Part shown: positions 26,796-34,176 of the stretch, in pieces
How positions within the stretch are numbered: the stretch's first letter is position 1
Layout of the letters: every line of letters begins with the position of its first letter
Program-made: the position numbers and the translations under genes
Source: Nonlabens agnitus
GTDB taxonomy: Bacteria; Bacteroidota; Bacteroidia; Flavobacteriales; Flavobacteriaceae
DNA: 64,000 bases
Direction: 5' to 3'
Assembly: GCF_002994045.1 (NCBI RefSeq)
Contig: NZ_MQUC01000003.1
Location: forward strand, 1 to 64,000
The notes under the pieces: generated by a model
What the model was told of the DNA's origin: nothing
The model's input: the letters and a program-made list of their open reading frames with translations, nothing else
Database searches by the model: none

Positions 26796-26867
26796 AATTC
26801 AACTATAATACTTCCTACACAAACATTCGTAGGTATAAACCTACTTTACAATACTTTATGAGTTCTT

Positions 26868-27656
26868 TTATCTTAAATTGTGAGTAAATTCCCAAACAGG
26901 AATTGGCTTCATTTTATGTTGGTTTCTTGTGTTGTAAGAAAAGTAGATATCAAGTATTTCTTTCTCTCTACCTGTAAAGGAGTCAATTGACTTGCCTTCA
27001 GCTAGTTGATTCATGGCCCATTCCAGTTCGTCGTAGGAAGCGCCTATTTGATCTTCATCCGTACGCTCTGCACCATAAAGTCCATCGCTAGGCGCAGCCT
27101 TCATAATGCTCTCTGGCACTTTTAAGTGTGCTCCCAGTTTATATACCTCGCTTTTCATTAGATCTGCAATAGGACTGATGTCCACGCCGCCATCACCATA
27201 TTTAGTGTAGAACCCAACGCCAAAATCTTCAACCTTATTTCCCGTACCAGCAACCAGTAAGCTGTTCATGCCTGCATGAAAATAGAGTGTCGTCATGCGC
27301 AACCTCGCTCTGGTATTACCTTCAGTCAGTGCTCGTACCGCATCTGGCCCACCATCAGGCATGGCCTTTACAAATGTGTCAAACACAGGCGTGAGATCAC
27401 TACGTTCATCTCTTACATTTACAAAACGCTCCTTGAGTTGCGCGATATGTTCCTGGGCACGCGTCACATGGTCTGCATGCTGGTGTATAGGCATTTCCAC
27501 ACAAAGCACGTCAAGTCCAGTCATGGCGCATAGTGTAGAAGTTACTGCGCTGTCAATACCACCACTCACACCCACAACATAACCTTTAACACCAGCGTTG
27601 AGTGCATAATCCTTCAGCCATTTTGCGATCGCCGTCGCTACTTTTTCTGTTTGCAT
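26868..27656 (-). CDS. nadE: NAD+ synthase NadE
   Basis: 262 residues from the ATG at 27656. It amidates nicotinate adenine dinucleotide to NAD+. The ATP-pyrophosphatase loop SGGIDS is at residues 31-36; NTRARLRMTTLYFHA and GTGNKVEDFGVGFYTKYGDG form the substrate pocket, and PSDGLYGAERTDEDQIG follows. There is no glutaminase domain, so ammonia is the likely nitrogen donor. A longer frame starts at 27677, but that codon falls inside the predicted promoter element (27675-27682), which favours 27656. It is divergent from gldB, a neighbourhood seen in other flavobacteria. Confidence 0.96.
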   Translation of the reverse strand: MQTEKVATAIAKWLKDYALNAGVKGYVVGVSGGIDSAVTSTLCAMTGLDVLCVEMPIHQHADHVTRAQEHIAQLKERFVNVRDERSDLTPVFDTFVKAMPDGGPDAVRALTEGNTRARLRMTTLYFHAGMNSLLVAGTGNKVEDFGVGFYTKYGDGGVDISPIADLMKSEVYKLGAHLKVPESIMKAAPSDGLYGAERTDEDQIGASYDELEWAMNQLAEGKSIDSFTGREKEILDIYFSYNTRNQHKMKPIPVWEFTHNLR

Positions 27657-27661
27657 AATCG

Positions 27662-27669
27662 TATTTTTG
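27662..27669 (+). promoter_or_regulatory. TAnnTTTG promoter element for gldB
   Basis: TATTTTTG, 37 bases before the gldB ATG; it lies beside the oppositely directed nadE element. Confidence 0.6.
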
Positions 27670-27674
27670 CCTTT

Positions 27675-27682
27675 CAAAGTTA
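27675..27682 (-). promoter_or_regulatory. TAnnTTTG promoter element for nadE
   Basis: TAACTTTG on the minus strand (CAAAGTTA on the plus), 18 bases before the ATG at 27656. It overlaps the alternative ATG at 27677, arguing against that start. Confidence 0.6.
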
Positions 27683-27706
27683 TTTCTTAAGTCGGACAGT
27701 TCCTAT

Positions 27707-28684
27707 ATGATTAACAGGATTAAAACGGTTTTAGTGGTTCTCGCTTTCGCGAAAGCGATCATATCATGCCATACCGCAAACCCACAAGAGCAGGAAATCA
27801 AATCGATCCCATTGCAAGTGGACCTTATCCAGTTTCATGAAGAGTTTGCCACGGCACCATCCAATGAGTTGGATAACCTCAAAGCCAAATACCCAGCATT
27901 TTTCCCCAATTACGTTCCAGATAGCGTATGGATGGATAAAATGGAAGGCCGCGATACCATTCAAAATGTTCTTGAAGAAGCAGTTGGTAATGCCGGTTTT
28001 GATTTTGAGGAAATCAAAGAAGAGGTAGAGTTGGTCATGAAACATGTAGAATATTATTTCCCAGAGTTTGAACCATCTCCCATAATTACGGTGCTTAGTG
28101 AGGTAGACAATGATCTTAAAGTGTTGCCTACGCCTAATTATCTTATCATAGGTATTGATAACTATCTAGGTGCAGACCATGAGCTCTATGCAGGCATCAA
28201 TAGATACAAAGCGGTCACGCTGGAAAGGGATCGCATACCGGCAGATGTTGCGCTGGCATATGCTAAATTGTTTGTTCCGCCTACAAACAGCCGTCAGTTC
28301 CTGGAACAGATGATTTATTACGGCAAGCTTCATTATCTACAACAAAACTTTGCGCCATCATCCAGTATCGCCCAGATCATGGGTTATGCAGAAAATAAGG
28401 CTCAATTCTCACTAGAGAATGAAGAACAGATCTACCGCTATTTTGTGGATAGGGAACTTTTATACAGTACAGACCCAAAGCTGCTTACCAGGTTTATCCT
28501 GCCGGCACCTTTTTCTAAATTCTATCTGGAAATAGATAACGAGACGCCAGGCGGCGTGGCACAATATATAGGATGGCAAATAGTAGCCAGCTATGCCGAA
28601 AACAATAATGCAAGCCTACAGGATGTGATCAACACACCTGCCGAAGAAATTTTTAATCAATCCCGATACAAACCAAGATCCTAA
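27707..28684 (+). CDS. gldB: Gliding-motility lipoprotein GldB
   Basis: 325 residues. The lipoprotein signal ends in AIISC with Cys21; residues 13-17 (AFAKA) are encoded by the palindrome at 27743. The family pattern is clear: FHEEFATAP, LKAKYPAFFPNYVPDSVW, YYFPEFEPSPIITVLSE, YLIIGIDNYLG and a helical C-terminus. GldB is a cell-envelope lipoprotein essential for gliding in Flavobacterium johnsoniae; its biochemical role is not established. gldC begins directly after the stop codon. A promoter element is present at 27662. Confidence 0.95.
   Translation: MINRIKTVLVVLAFAKAIISCHTANPQEQEIKSIPLQVDLIQFHEEFATAPSNELDNLKAKYPAFFPNYVPDSVWMDKMEGRDTIQNVLEEAVGNAGFDFEEIKEEVELVMKHVEYYFPEFEPSPIITVLSEVDNDLKVLPTPNYLIIGIDNYLGADHELYAGINRYKAVTLERDRIPADVALAYAKLFVPPTNSRQFLEQMIYYGKLHYLQQNFAPSSSIAQIMGYAENKAQFSLENEEQIYRYFVDRELLYSTDPKLLTRFILPAPFSKFYLEIDNETPGGVAQYIGWQIVASYAENNNASLQDVINTPAEEIFNQSRYKPRS
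27743..27756. repeat. Palindrome GCTTTCGCGAAAGC, copy 4 (coding)
   Basis: Inside gldB, encoding AFAKA just before the lipobox cysteine. Confidence 0.97.
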
Positions 28685-29026
28685 ATGTCAAAGAACAAAC
28701 GATCAGAAATCAAGATAGGAATAGAACTCGATGAGAACCGTGTGCCAGAAAACATCGTATGGAGCGCTCCTGATGGTGGCGTGGATACCGCAGTAAGTAA
28801 AGCTATGATGGTGTCCATGTGGGATAGTGTAGAGAAGGAAAGTTTCCGTATCGATCTGTGGACAAAAGATATGCCTGTGGATGAGATGCGTGTATTTTTC
28901 CACCAGACCTTAGTAAGCATGGCAGATACCTATCATCGCGCCACCAATGATGAAAAGATGCGCGACACCATGCTGGACTTTTGCGACTACTTTGCAGAAA
29001 AGCTGGAATTGAAGAAAGAGGATTAG
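28685..29026 (+). CDS. gldC: Gliding-motility protein GldC
   Basis: 113 residues, no signal peptide or membrane segment. The sequence matches GldC throughout: IKIGIELDENRVPENIVWSA, DMPVDEMRVFFHQTLVSMAD and DFCDYFAEKLELKKED. GldC is a small protein encoded with GldB and improves gliding; its mechanism is unknown. It starts immediately after the gldB stop, so the two are co-transcribed. The following 250 bases hold no gene, only an 8-bp inverted repeat (AACCGTTT / AAACGGTT, 29183-29214). Confidence 0.95.
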   Translation: MSKNKRSEIKIGIELDENRVPENIVWSAPDGGVDTAVSKAMMVSMWDSVEKESFRIDLWTKDMPVDEMRVFFHQTLVSMADTYHRATNDEKMRDTMLDFCDYFAEKLELKKED

Positions 29027-29279
29027 TAGTTTTTTGTTTTTAGAGACAAGAAGGAGGATAATTCATAATAGGGTTCAAGTTTCAACCATCTCCAATGCTT
29101 GAATAGATTGTTATTGTGCTTTCTTCTCATACTGTAGGCAATTGACAAGACAACTGCCAAATAGTTATCGTGATCAAACATCAACCGTTTTTAGCGGCAG
29201 GTCAAGAAACGGTTATATTGAAATAATCCACCTTTAAAACTTTTCTGATTCCCATAATCTTAGATTGAAACCATCGCTA

Positions 29280-30589
29280 ATGAAAATACTTCTGCTATCT
29301 ATTCTATATATATTTTGCTCCCAGACAAATGCTCAAGATTTGAGAGTAGTCGACTGGATCAACAAAAATTCTATTAAAATAGAAAATGCAGAGAAGGAAC
29401 AAAACCTTCAGTCTTCCATCAAAATCTTCCAAAAAAATTCGCTGATGCAAAAATTTTTGGTTTTGGAGAGGCTACTCATCATAGTAAAGAGTTTTTTGAA
29501 ATAAAGGCCAAGTTTTTTAAGTATTTGGTGGAAACTCAAAACGTTAAAACATTTATCATTGAAGATTCTTATGTTGCAGAAGCAGGTATAAACGAGTGGA
29601 TTAGCGGAGGAAAAGGGAACGTCGAAACCATCGCAGAGAACCTCACAATATATCCATGGCGCACGAAAGAAGTCGTCAATCTTTTACAATGGATGCGTAA
29701 TTATAATCTGACTGAAATTGAAAAAGAACAGATTCGATTTTTTGGAATGGATATTCAGGTCGTTACTAATATTAATAATGAAATCCATGATGCAATCAAT
29801 GAATATAATATTACAGTAAGTGATGAGCTTTTAAGCATCATGGATAAATGCGTAGAGAAAAAAATAGTGTACAATTATGGAAAAGAGAATAACTGGGCTG
29901 ATACTTATATCCCTAGGCTCAATGAGCTAGAAAATATTCTGCTTAAATTCAAAATTAATCTAGCCAAAGAAAATACTGAACAGCTTGATAAAGCCATTAG
30001 AGCTTTAGCCTATATTATTAAATATACTTATTATATTCAAAATCATTACAGTCAAGATAGAGATCTGAAAATGTATGAGAATGTAAAGTGGATTGTAGAG
30101 AATAAATCAAATAATGGCAAGGCATTCATTTGGGCTCATAATGAGCATATCAATAATAGAGGATTTTTAAATTACACTACACGAAAAATCCACAACTTAG
30201 GATGGCATTTGAAGCAACAGTTTAAAGACGATTATTATAGTGTCGGCTTTGATTTTGGAAAAGGAGCCTTAAGAAGTTATATCATTAATGATGATCAGTC
30301 ACGTGAGTGGCAGATTTACAATTTAGAAAAGCCTTATCCAAAAACCTATGCGGAAACTTTAATTGAGGCGGAAGACGATATTTATTTTATTGATATGGCT
30401 AATGCACTGAAGGGAAGTGCAGCTAAGTTTTTTGATAAGAAAAAGAAGCAACTTCTGTTAGGTGGCCCTGGATATAATCTTATAGATATTGACCACAATT
30501 TTCAAAAAAAGAGGTTTTCTAAAGCCTTTGATGGATTGATCTTCGTTGAAAGTATTTCACCGCCAAATCGTAATTTACGGACGGATTGA
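29280..30589 (+). pseudogene. Erythromycin-esterase-family protein, frameshifted in an A7 tract
   Basis: From the ATG at 29280 the first frame gives a signal peptide (MKILLLSILYIFCSQTNAQ) and runs off-family near residue 50. The family signature GFGEATHHSKEFFEIKAKFF is encoded in the next frame, from about 29447, and continues to 30589 (FIIEDSYVAEAGINEWISG; FIWAHNEHINNRGFLNYTT). The two join at the run of seven A's at 29431-29437: eight A's would restore one 437-codon frame. The Glu-Ala-Thr-His and WAHNEH motifs of the catalytic pocket are both present, so the enzyme would look intact if the frame were repaired. Members hydrolyse macrolide lactones or have unknown secreted roles. Sequencing error, slippage control and true mutation are all possible. 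Confidence 0.8.
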
Positions 30590-30609
30590 CCTTAAATCTT
30601 ATTTCTAAA

Positions 30610-30852
30610 ATGTCAGAACTACCCTTTGACCACAAACAACTCATCGAACTGGCCTGGTACAAGATGCCATTCGGTGCGCATAAGGGTAAGTTTTTGAGTG
30701 AATTACCAGAACCTTATTACACCTGGTTCAGGCGTCAGGGATTTCCTCAAGGGAAATTAGGCAATTACATGCAAACCGTTTGTGATATGAAAGTCAACGG
30801 GATTGAGAGTTTGCTAAGAGAAATTCGTAAGAATACGGTAAACGATCATTAA
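30610..30852 (+). CDS. DUF3820 family protein
   Basis: 80 residues from the ATG at 30610; the frame extends upstream to 30586 but that overlaps the previous stop region and lacks family sequence. It matches the DUF3820 pattern (WYKMPFGAHKGKFLSELPEP, YYTWFRRQGFPQGKLG). Function is unknown; the fold is small and cytoplasmic. Its last four bases overlap the end of the convergent engB. Confidence 0.85.
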   Translation: MSELPFDHKQLIELAWYKMPFGAHKGKFLSELPEPYYTWFRRQGFPQGKLGNYMQTVCDMKVNGIESLLREIRKNTVNDH

Positions 30853-31451
30853 TCTATCGTTTGATTGATCCCATCAATATAAGCTAGTAATTCGTCGCGA
30901 CCGGTTTTGTTGGAAGCGCTAGTGACAAAATAAGGAGGCACTTCTTCCCAAATACCTTCTAGTAGAGCGTTCTTGTAATTCTCCACATTGCGCTCCAGCG
31001 CATTGGGTTTCAATTTATCGGCCTTGGTAAATATGATCCCGAATGGTATACCGTTTTCACCTAGATATTCCATGAACTCTGTATCAATAGGCTGTGGATC
31101 ATGACGCACATCTACCAGTACAAAAGCACTGACCAGCTGCTGGCGCTTTTCAAAATAATTGGTGATGAACTTCTGGAATTTGGCTTTGCTGCTTTTGGAC
31201 ACTCGCGCATATCCATAACCCGGTAAATCCACTAGGTACCAATTCTTATTGATGATGAAGTGATTGATAAGCTGTGTTTTCCCTGGTCTTCCAGAGGTTT
31301 TGGCCAGATTCTTACGATCAGTCAACATGTTGATCAAAGAAGATTTGCCCACGTTGGATCTACCTATAAAGGCATACTCAGGTAACTTGTTGGTAGGGCA
31401 CTTTTTTACTTCCTGATTTGAAATAACAAATTCGGCGCTATTGATTTTCAT
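30849..31451 (-). CDS. engB: Ribosome-biogenesis GTPase EngB/YihA
   Basis: A 200-residue GTPase needed for 50S subunit assembly. G1 is GRSNVGKSSL, the switch I region GRPGKTQLINHF, G3 DLPGYGYARV, G4 TKADKL and G5 TSASNKTGRDEL. Length and motif order are standard. It lies 12 bases downstream of the alpha/beta hydrolase gene and is probably co-transcribed with it. Confidence 0.97.
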   Translation of the reverse strand: MKINSAEFVISNQEVKKCPTNKLPEYAFIGRSNVGKSSLINMLTDRKNLAKTSGRPGKTQLINHFIINKNWYLVDLPGYGYARVSKSSKAKFQKFITNYFEKRQQLVSAFVLVDVRHDPQPIDTEFMEYLGENGIPFGIIFTKADKLKPNALERNVENYKNALLEGIWEEVPPYFVTSASNKTGRDELLAYIDGINQTID

Positions 31452-31463
31452 AATAGAAGGAGT

Positions 31464-32228
31464 TTAGAACTGGCGTTCTTCCAGCCATTTGTGAAGGATC
31501 TCGTTGAACTCTTCAGGATGCTCCATCATGGCAGCATGCCCGCATTTGTCGATCCAGAATAGGTCGCTATCCGGTAGTTTTTCATGAAATTCTTCTGCCA
31601 CATTAGGCGGCGTTACACCATCCTGTTTTCCCCAGATGATGCAGGTAGGCGTGGTCATTTTAGGCAGATCCTTTGCCATGTTGTGACGTATCGCACTTTT
31701 TGCAATAGCAAGTGTCTTGATCAATTTTTTACGGTCATTTACAACGCCAAAAACCTCATCCACTATTTCCTTTGTCGCTACCGCTGGATCGTAAAAGACG
31801 TCCTCACTTTTTTTCTTGATGTAGTCATAATCGCCACGCTTGGGATAGCTCTCACCCATCGCACTTTCATACAGTCCAGAACTACCGGTAATCACAAGGG
31901 CTTTGATTTTCTTGGGATATAATTTTGTGGTTACTAGACCTATGTGACCGCCTAAAGAATTGCCTAGAAGAATCACTTCCTTGAATCCCATGTGATCGAT
32001 GAACTTATTGATATGCTTTGCAAAAGTTCCCACACTCGTCTTGATCAACGGCATGGTGTACAAAGGCAAAGTAGGCACGATGACTTGATAGCCCAACTTT
32101 GGGAAATAGTCAATAACGCCCTGGAAATTACTCAGGCCGCCCATCAAACCATGTAAGATAATTATCGGAGTTCCTTCTCCCGAAGTGTAGTACTCAAACT
32201 TACCATCCTTAATTAAATCGTGCGTCAT
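31464..32228 (-). CDS. Alpha/beta hydrolase
   Basis: 254 residues from the ATG at 32228. The frame is open upstream to 32354, but that part contains the intergenic palindrome and a promoter element (32247-32254), so 32228 is preferred. The oxyanion segment is ILHGLMGGLSNFQ, the nucleophile elbow LLGNSLGGHIG, the acid in WGKQDGVTPP and the catalytic His in CGHAAMMEHPEEF, giving a complete Ser-Asp-His triad. The substrate is unknown. It precedes engB and diverges from mraZ. Confidence 0.93.
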   Translation of the reverse strand: MTHDLIKDGKFEYYTSGEGTPIIILHGLMGGLSNFQGVIDYFPKLGYQVIVPTLPLYTMPLIKTSVGTFAKHINKFIDHMGFKEVILLGNSLGGHIGLVTTKLYPKKIKALVITGSSGLYESAMGESYPKRGDYDYIKKKSEDVFYDPAVATKEIVDEVFGVVNDRKKLIKTLAIAKSAIRHNMAKDLPKMTTPTCIIWGKQDGVTPPNVAEEFHEKLPDSDLFWIDKCGHAAMMEHPEEFNEILHKWLEERQF

Positions 32229-32246
32229 ATTGGGTAGTGTCAAAGA

Positions 32247-32254
32247 CAAATATA
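32247..32254 (-). promoter_or_regulatory. TAnnTTTG promoter element for the hydrolase-engB unit
   Basis: TATATTTG on the minus strand, 18 bases before the ATG at 32228. Confidence 0.6.
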
Positions 32255-32320
32255 GGCGTTTTGGTTTTATGAAATCTTCCAAATCGGCCATTGATCTTGT
32301 GGCGGGATTGTTTAGAGTTC

Positions 32321-32334
32321 GCTTTCGCGAAAGC
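32321..32334. repeat. Palindrome GCTTTCGCGAAAGC, copy 5 (intergenic)
   Basis: Lies in the divergent region between the hydrolase and mraZ. Confidence 0.97.
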
Positions 32335-32415
32335 GAGCTAATCCTCAACTTCATCGATTACCAGATTGTTAATAAGTGGCATAGTTATTCAAGAATGGAG
32401 CGTTTTATCAACATT

Positions 32416-32440
32416 GTGGTAAAAAGTGGGAACAAGTGGT
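32416..32440 (+). promoter_or_regulatory. Three MraZ-type GTGG boxes
   Basis: GTGGT, GTGGG and GTGGT begin at 32416, 32426 and 32436, an exact 10-bp period. MraZ is known to bind direct GTGRG-type repeats at this spacing upstream of its own operon. A further GTGG at 32376 is in phase (40 bp upstream). Confidence 0.8.
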
Positions 32441-32451
32441 AAATACTTTTC

Positions 32452-32459
32452 TATATTTG
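32452..32459 (+). promoter_or_regulatory. TAnnTTTG promoter element of the dcw cluster
   Basis: TATATTTG directly downstream of the MraZ boxes and 30 bases before the mraZ ATG; MraZ bound to the boxes would lie over the upstream half of this promoter. Confidence 0.7.
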
Positions 32460-32488
32460 ATTACATAAGCCGCAGATCCAGCTTTTTA

Positions 32489-32956
32489 ATGAATCATTTT
32501 ATAGGAACATACGAGTGCAAAGCAGACGCCAAAGGACGTTTCATGATGCCCGTCGCCATCAAGAAGCAATTGCTTCCCATGCTGGATGATGGCTTTGTGA
32601 TACGCAGGTCTGTGTTCCAGCCTTGTCTTGAATTGTATCCCATGAGTGAATGGAATGCCGTGATGGAAAAAATAGGCAAGCTTAACAGGTTCAATAAAAA
32701 GCATAATGATTTCATACGCCGCTTTACGGCAGGCGTCAAGATGGTAGAAGTGGATGGTAATGGTAGGTTGTTGATTCCCAGTGACCTTAAAGCTATTGCT
32801 GGAATCACCAAAGACTTGACCATCGCCAGTGCGGTGAACATCATTGAAATCTGGGATAAAGATAAATACGAGAATGCCATTGACGAGTCTGCACTAGACT
32901 TTGCAGATCTCGCACAAGAAGTAATGGGAGATGACACAAATGACCTCTTATCATGA
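32489..32956 (+). CDS. mraZ: Transcriptional regulator MraZ
   Basis: 155 residues from the ATG at 32489, which gives the standard N-terminus MNHFIGTYECKADAKGRFMM. Two AbrB-like DXXXR half-domains are visible: DAKGRF at 14-19 and DGNGRLLIPSDL in the second half. MraZ represses the division/cell-wall cluster, including itself, through the GTGG boxes just upstream. The gene overlaps rsmH by 17 or 26 bases. The longer frame from 32426 would run through the operator and promoter and is rejected. Confidence 0.96.
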   Translation: MNHFIGTYECKADAKGRFMMPVAIKKQLLPMLDDGFVIRRSVFQPCLELYPMSEWNAVMEKIGKLNRFNKKHNDFIRRFTAGVKMVEVDGNGRLLIPSDLKAIAGITKDLTIASAVNIIEIWDKDKYENAIDESALDFADLAQEVMGDDTNDLLS

Positions 32957-33848
32957 TCCAGTCCTCTTGAAGGAATCTGTTGATGGACTCGATATAAAGC
33001 CAGGCGGTGTTTATGTCGATGTTACTTATGGTGGTGGCGGTCATTCCAGAGAAATCCTGAAAAGATTGGGTCCTGATGGTAAACTATATGGATTTGATCA
33101 AGATCCAGATGCGCTGGCAAACATCATTGATGATGATAGATTTGAGCTCATTCCCGAGAATTTTAGATACATCAAGAGATTCTTAAGGTTGCACGGCTAT
33201 AAAAAAGTCGACGGTATCCTGGCAGATCTAGGTGTGAGTTCGCACCAATTCAATGAGGCCAGCAGAGGTTTTTCCACACGATTTGATGCACGACTCGATA
33301 TGCGTATGAATCAAAAAGCGACCGTGGATGCCGTAAGTATTGTCAATGATTATGACGAGCAGGAACTGCGTCGCATTTTTAAGGAATATGGTGAATTGCG
33401 CAACGCACCACGCATAGCACGTGAAATCGTAACAGCGCGCAAAACCAAAAGCATTCAAACCGTTCAGGATCTCAAGGATATTTGTGCGCCACTAGTTCCC
33501 GCAAGAATAGAGAATAAACAAATGGCTCAAGTTTTTCAAGCCATACGTATAGAGGTGAATCAAGAAATGGATGTGCTTCATGAGTTTTTGGAGCAGTGCA
33601 AGGATTTGTTGGAGCCTGGTGGCAGACTAAGTGTGATTTCTTACCACTCATTAGAGGATCGACCAGTAAAAAGATTCATACGCAATGGTCTTTTTGAAGG
33701 TGAACCAGAAAAGGATGTGTACGGTCGTGTGAGTGTACCCTTTAAAAAAGTAGGCAACCTGATCGTGCCCAGCAAAGAAGAATTGAAACAAAACAGCCGT
33801 GCTCGCAGTGCAAAATTGCGCATCGCAGAACGAATAGAACAGGAATAA
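32931..33848 (+). CDS. rsmH: 16S rRNA (cytosine1402-N4)-methyltransferase RsmH
   Basis: 305 residues. SAM-binding motif VDVTYGGGGHSREIL, then DQDPDAL, ILADLGVSSHQFNEASRGFS and SYHSLEDRPVKRFIRN, all diagnostic for RsmH (MraW). It methylates N4 of C1402 in 16S rRNA. The starts at 32931 and 32940 are both inside the end of mraZ. It is second in the dcw cluster; ftsL begins one base after the stop. Confidence 0.97.
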   Translation: MTQMTSYHDPVLLKESVDGLDIKPGGVYVDVTYGGGGHSREILKRLGPDGKLYGFDQDPDALANIIDDDRFELIPENFRYIKRFLRLHGYKKVDGILADLGVSSHQFNEASRGFSTRFDARLDMRMNQKATVDAVSIVNDYDEQELRRIFKEYGELRNAPRIAREIVTARKTKSIQTVQDLKDICAPLVPARIENKQMAQVFQAIRIEVNQEMDVLHEFLEQCKDLLEPGGRLSVISYHSLEDRPVKRFIRNGLFEGEPEKDVYGRVSVPFKKVGNLIVPSKEELKQNSRARSAKLRIAERIEQE

Positions 33849-33849
33849 T

Positions 33850-34176
33850 ATGGCAGCACAATTCTATGACATATTACGCGGCAATTTTCTAACCAACAGG
33901 GATGCGCTCAAGAACTGGAAATTCATCTTGTTCGTGACCGGTCTCGCATTGATCATGATTTATACAGGTCACAATTTTGAGAGCAAGGTGCATTATATAG
34001 GCCAGCTCAATGATGAGGTGAGCGAGTTGCGTAGCCAGTATGTTGATGGTCAGCGACAATTGATGTTTTTGCAAATGGAGAGCACTGTGGCCAGTAGACT
34101 CAAGGAAACCGGTATCGCTCCAGCAAAAGAGCCGCCGTACAAACTCATTATAAACACGTCTCATGGCAACGACTGA
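33850..34176 (+). CDS. ftsL: FtsL-like cell-division protein
   Basis: 108 residues with one transmembrane helix (about 25-40, FILFVTGLALIMIYTG) followed by a leucine-zipper-like periplasmic coil (HYIGQLNDEVSELRSQYVDG). Sequence similarity to FtsL is weak everywhere, so the call rests on size, topology and position between rsmH and ftsI. FtsL forms the FtsQLB complex that activates septal peptidoglycan synthesis. It overlaps ftsI by 14 bases. Confidence 0.88.
   Translation: MAAQFYDILRGNFLTNRDALKNWKFILFVTGLALIMIYTGHNFESKVHYIGQLNDEVSELRSQYVDGQRQLMFLQMESTVASRLKETGIAPAKEPPYKLIINTSHGND

Noticed and set aside
32228-32354. N-terminal extension of the alpha/beta hydrolase
   Set aside because: It is encoded by the intergenic palindrome and a promoter element; the family sequence starts only after 32228.
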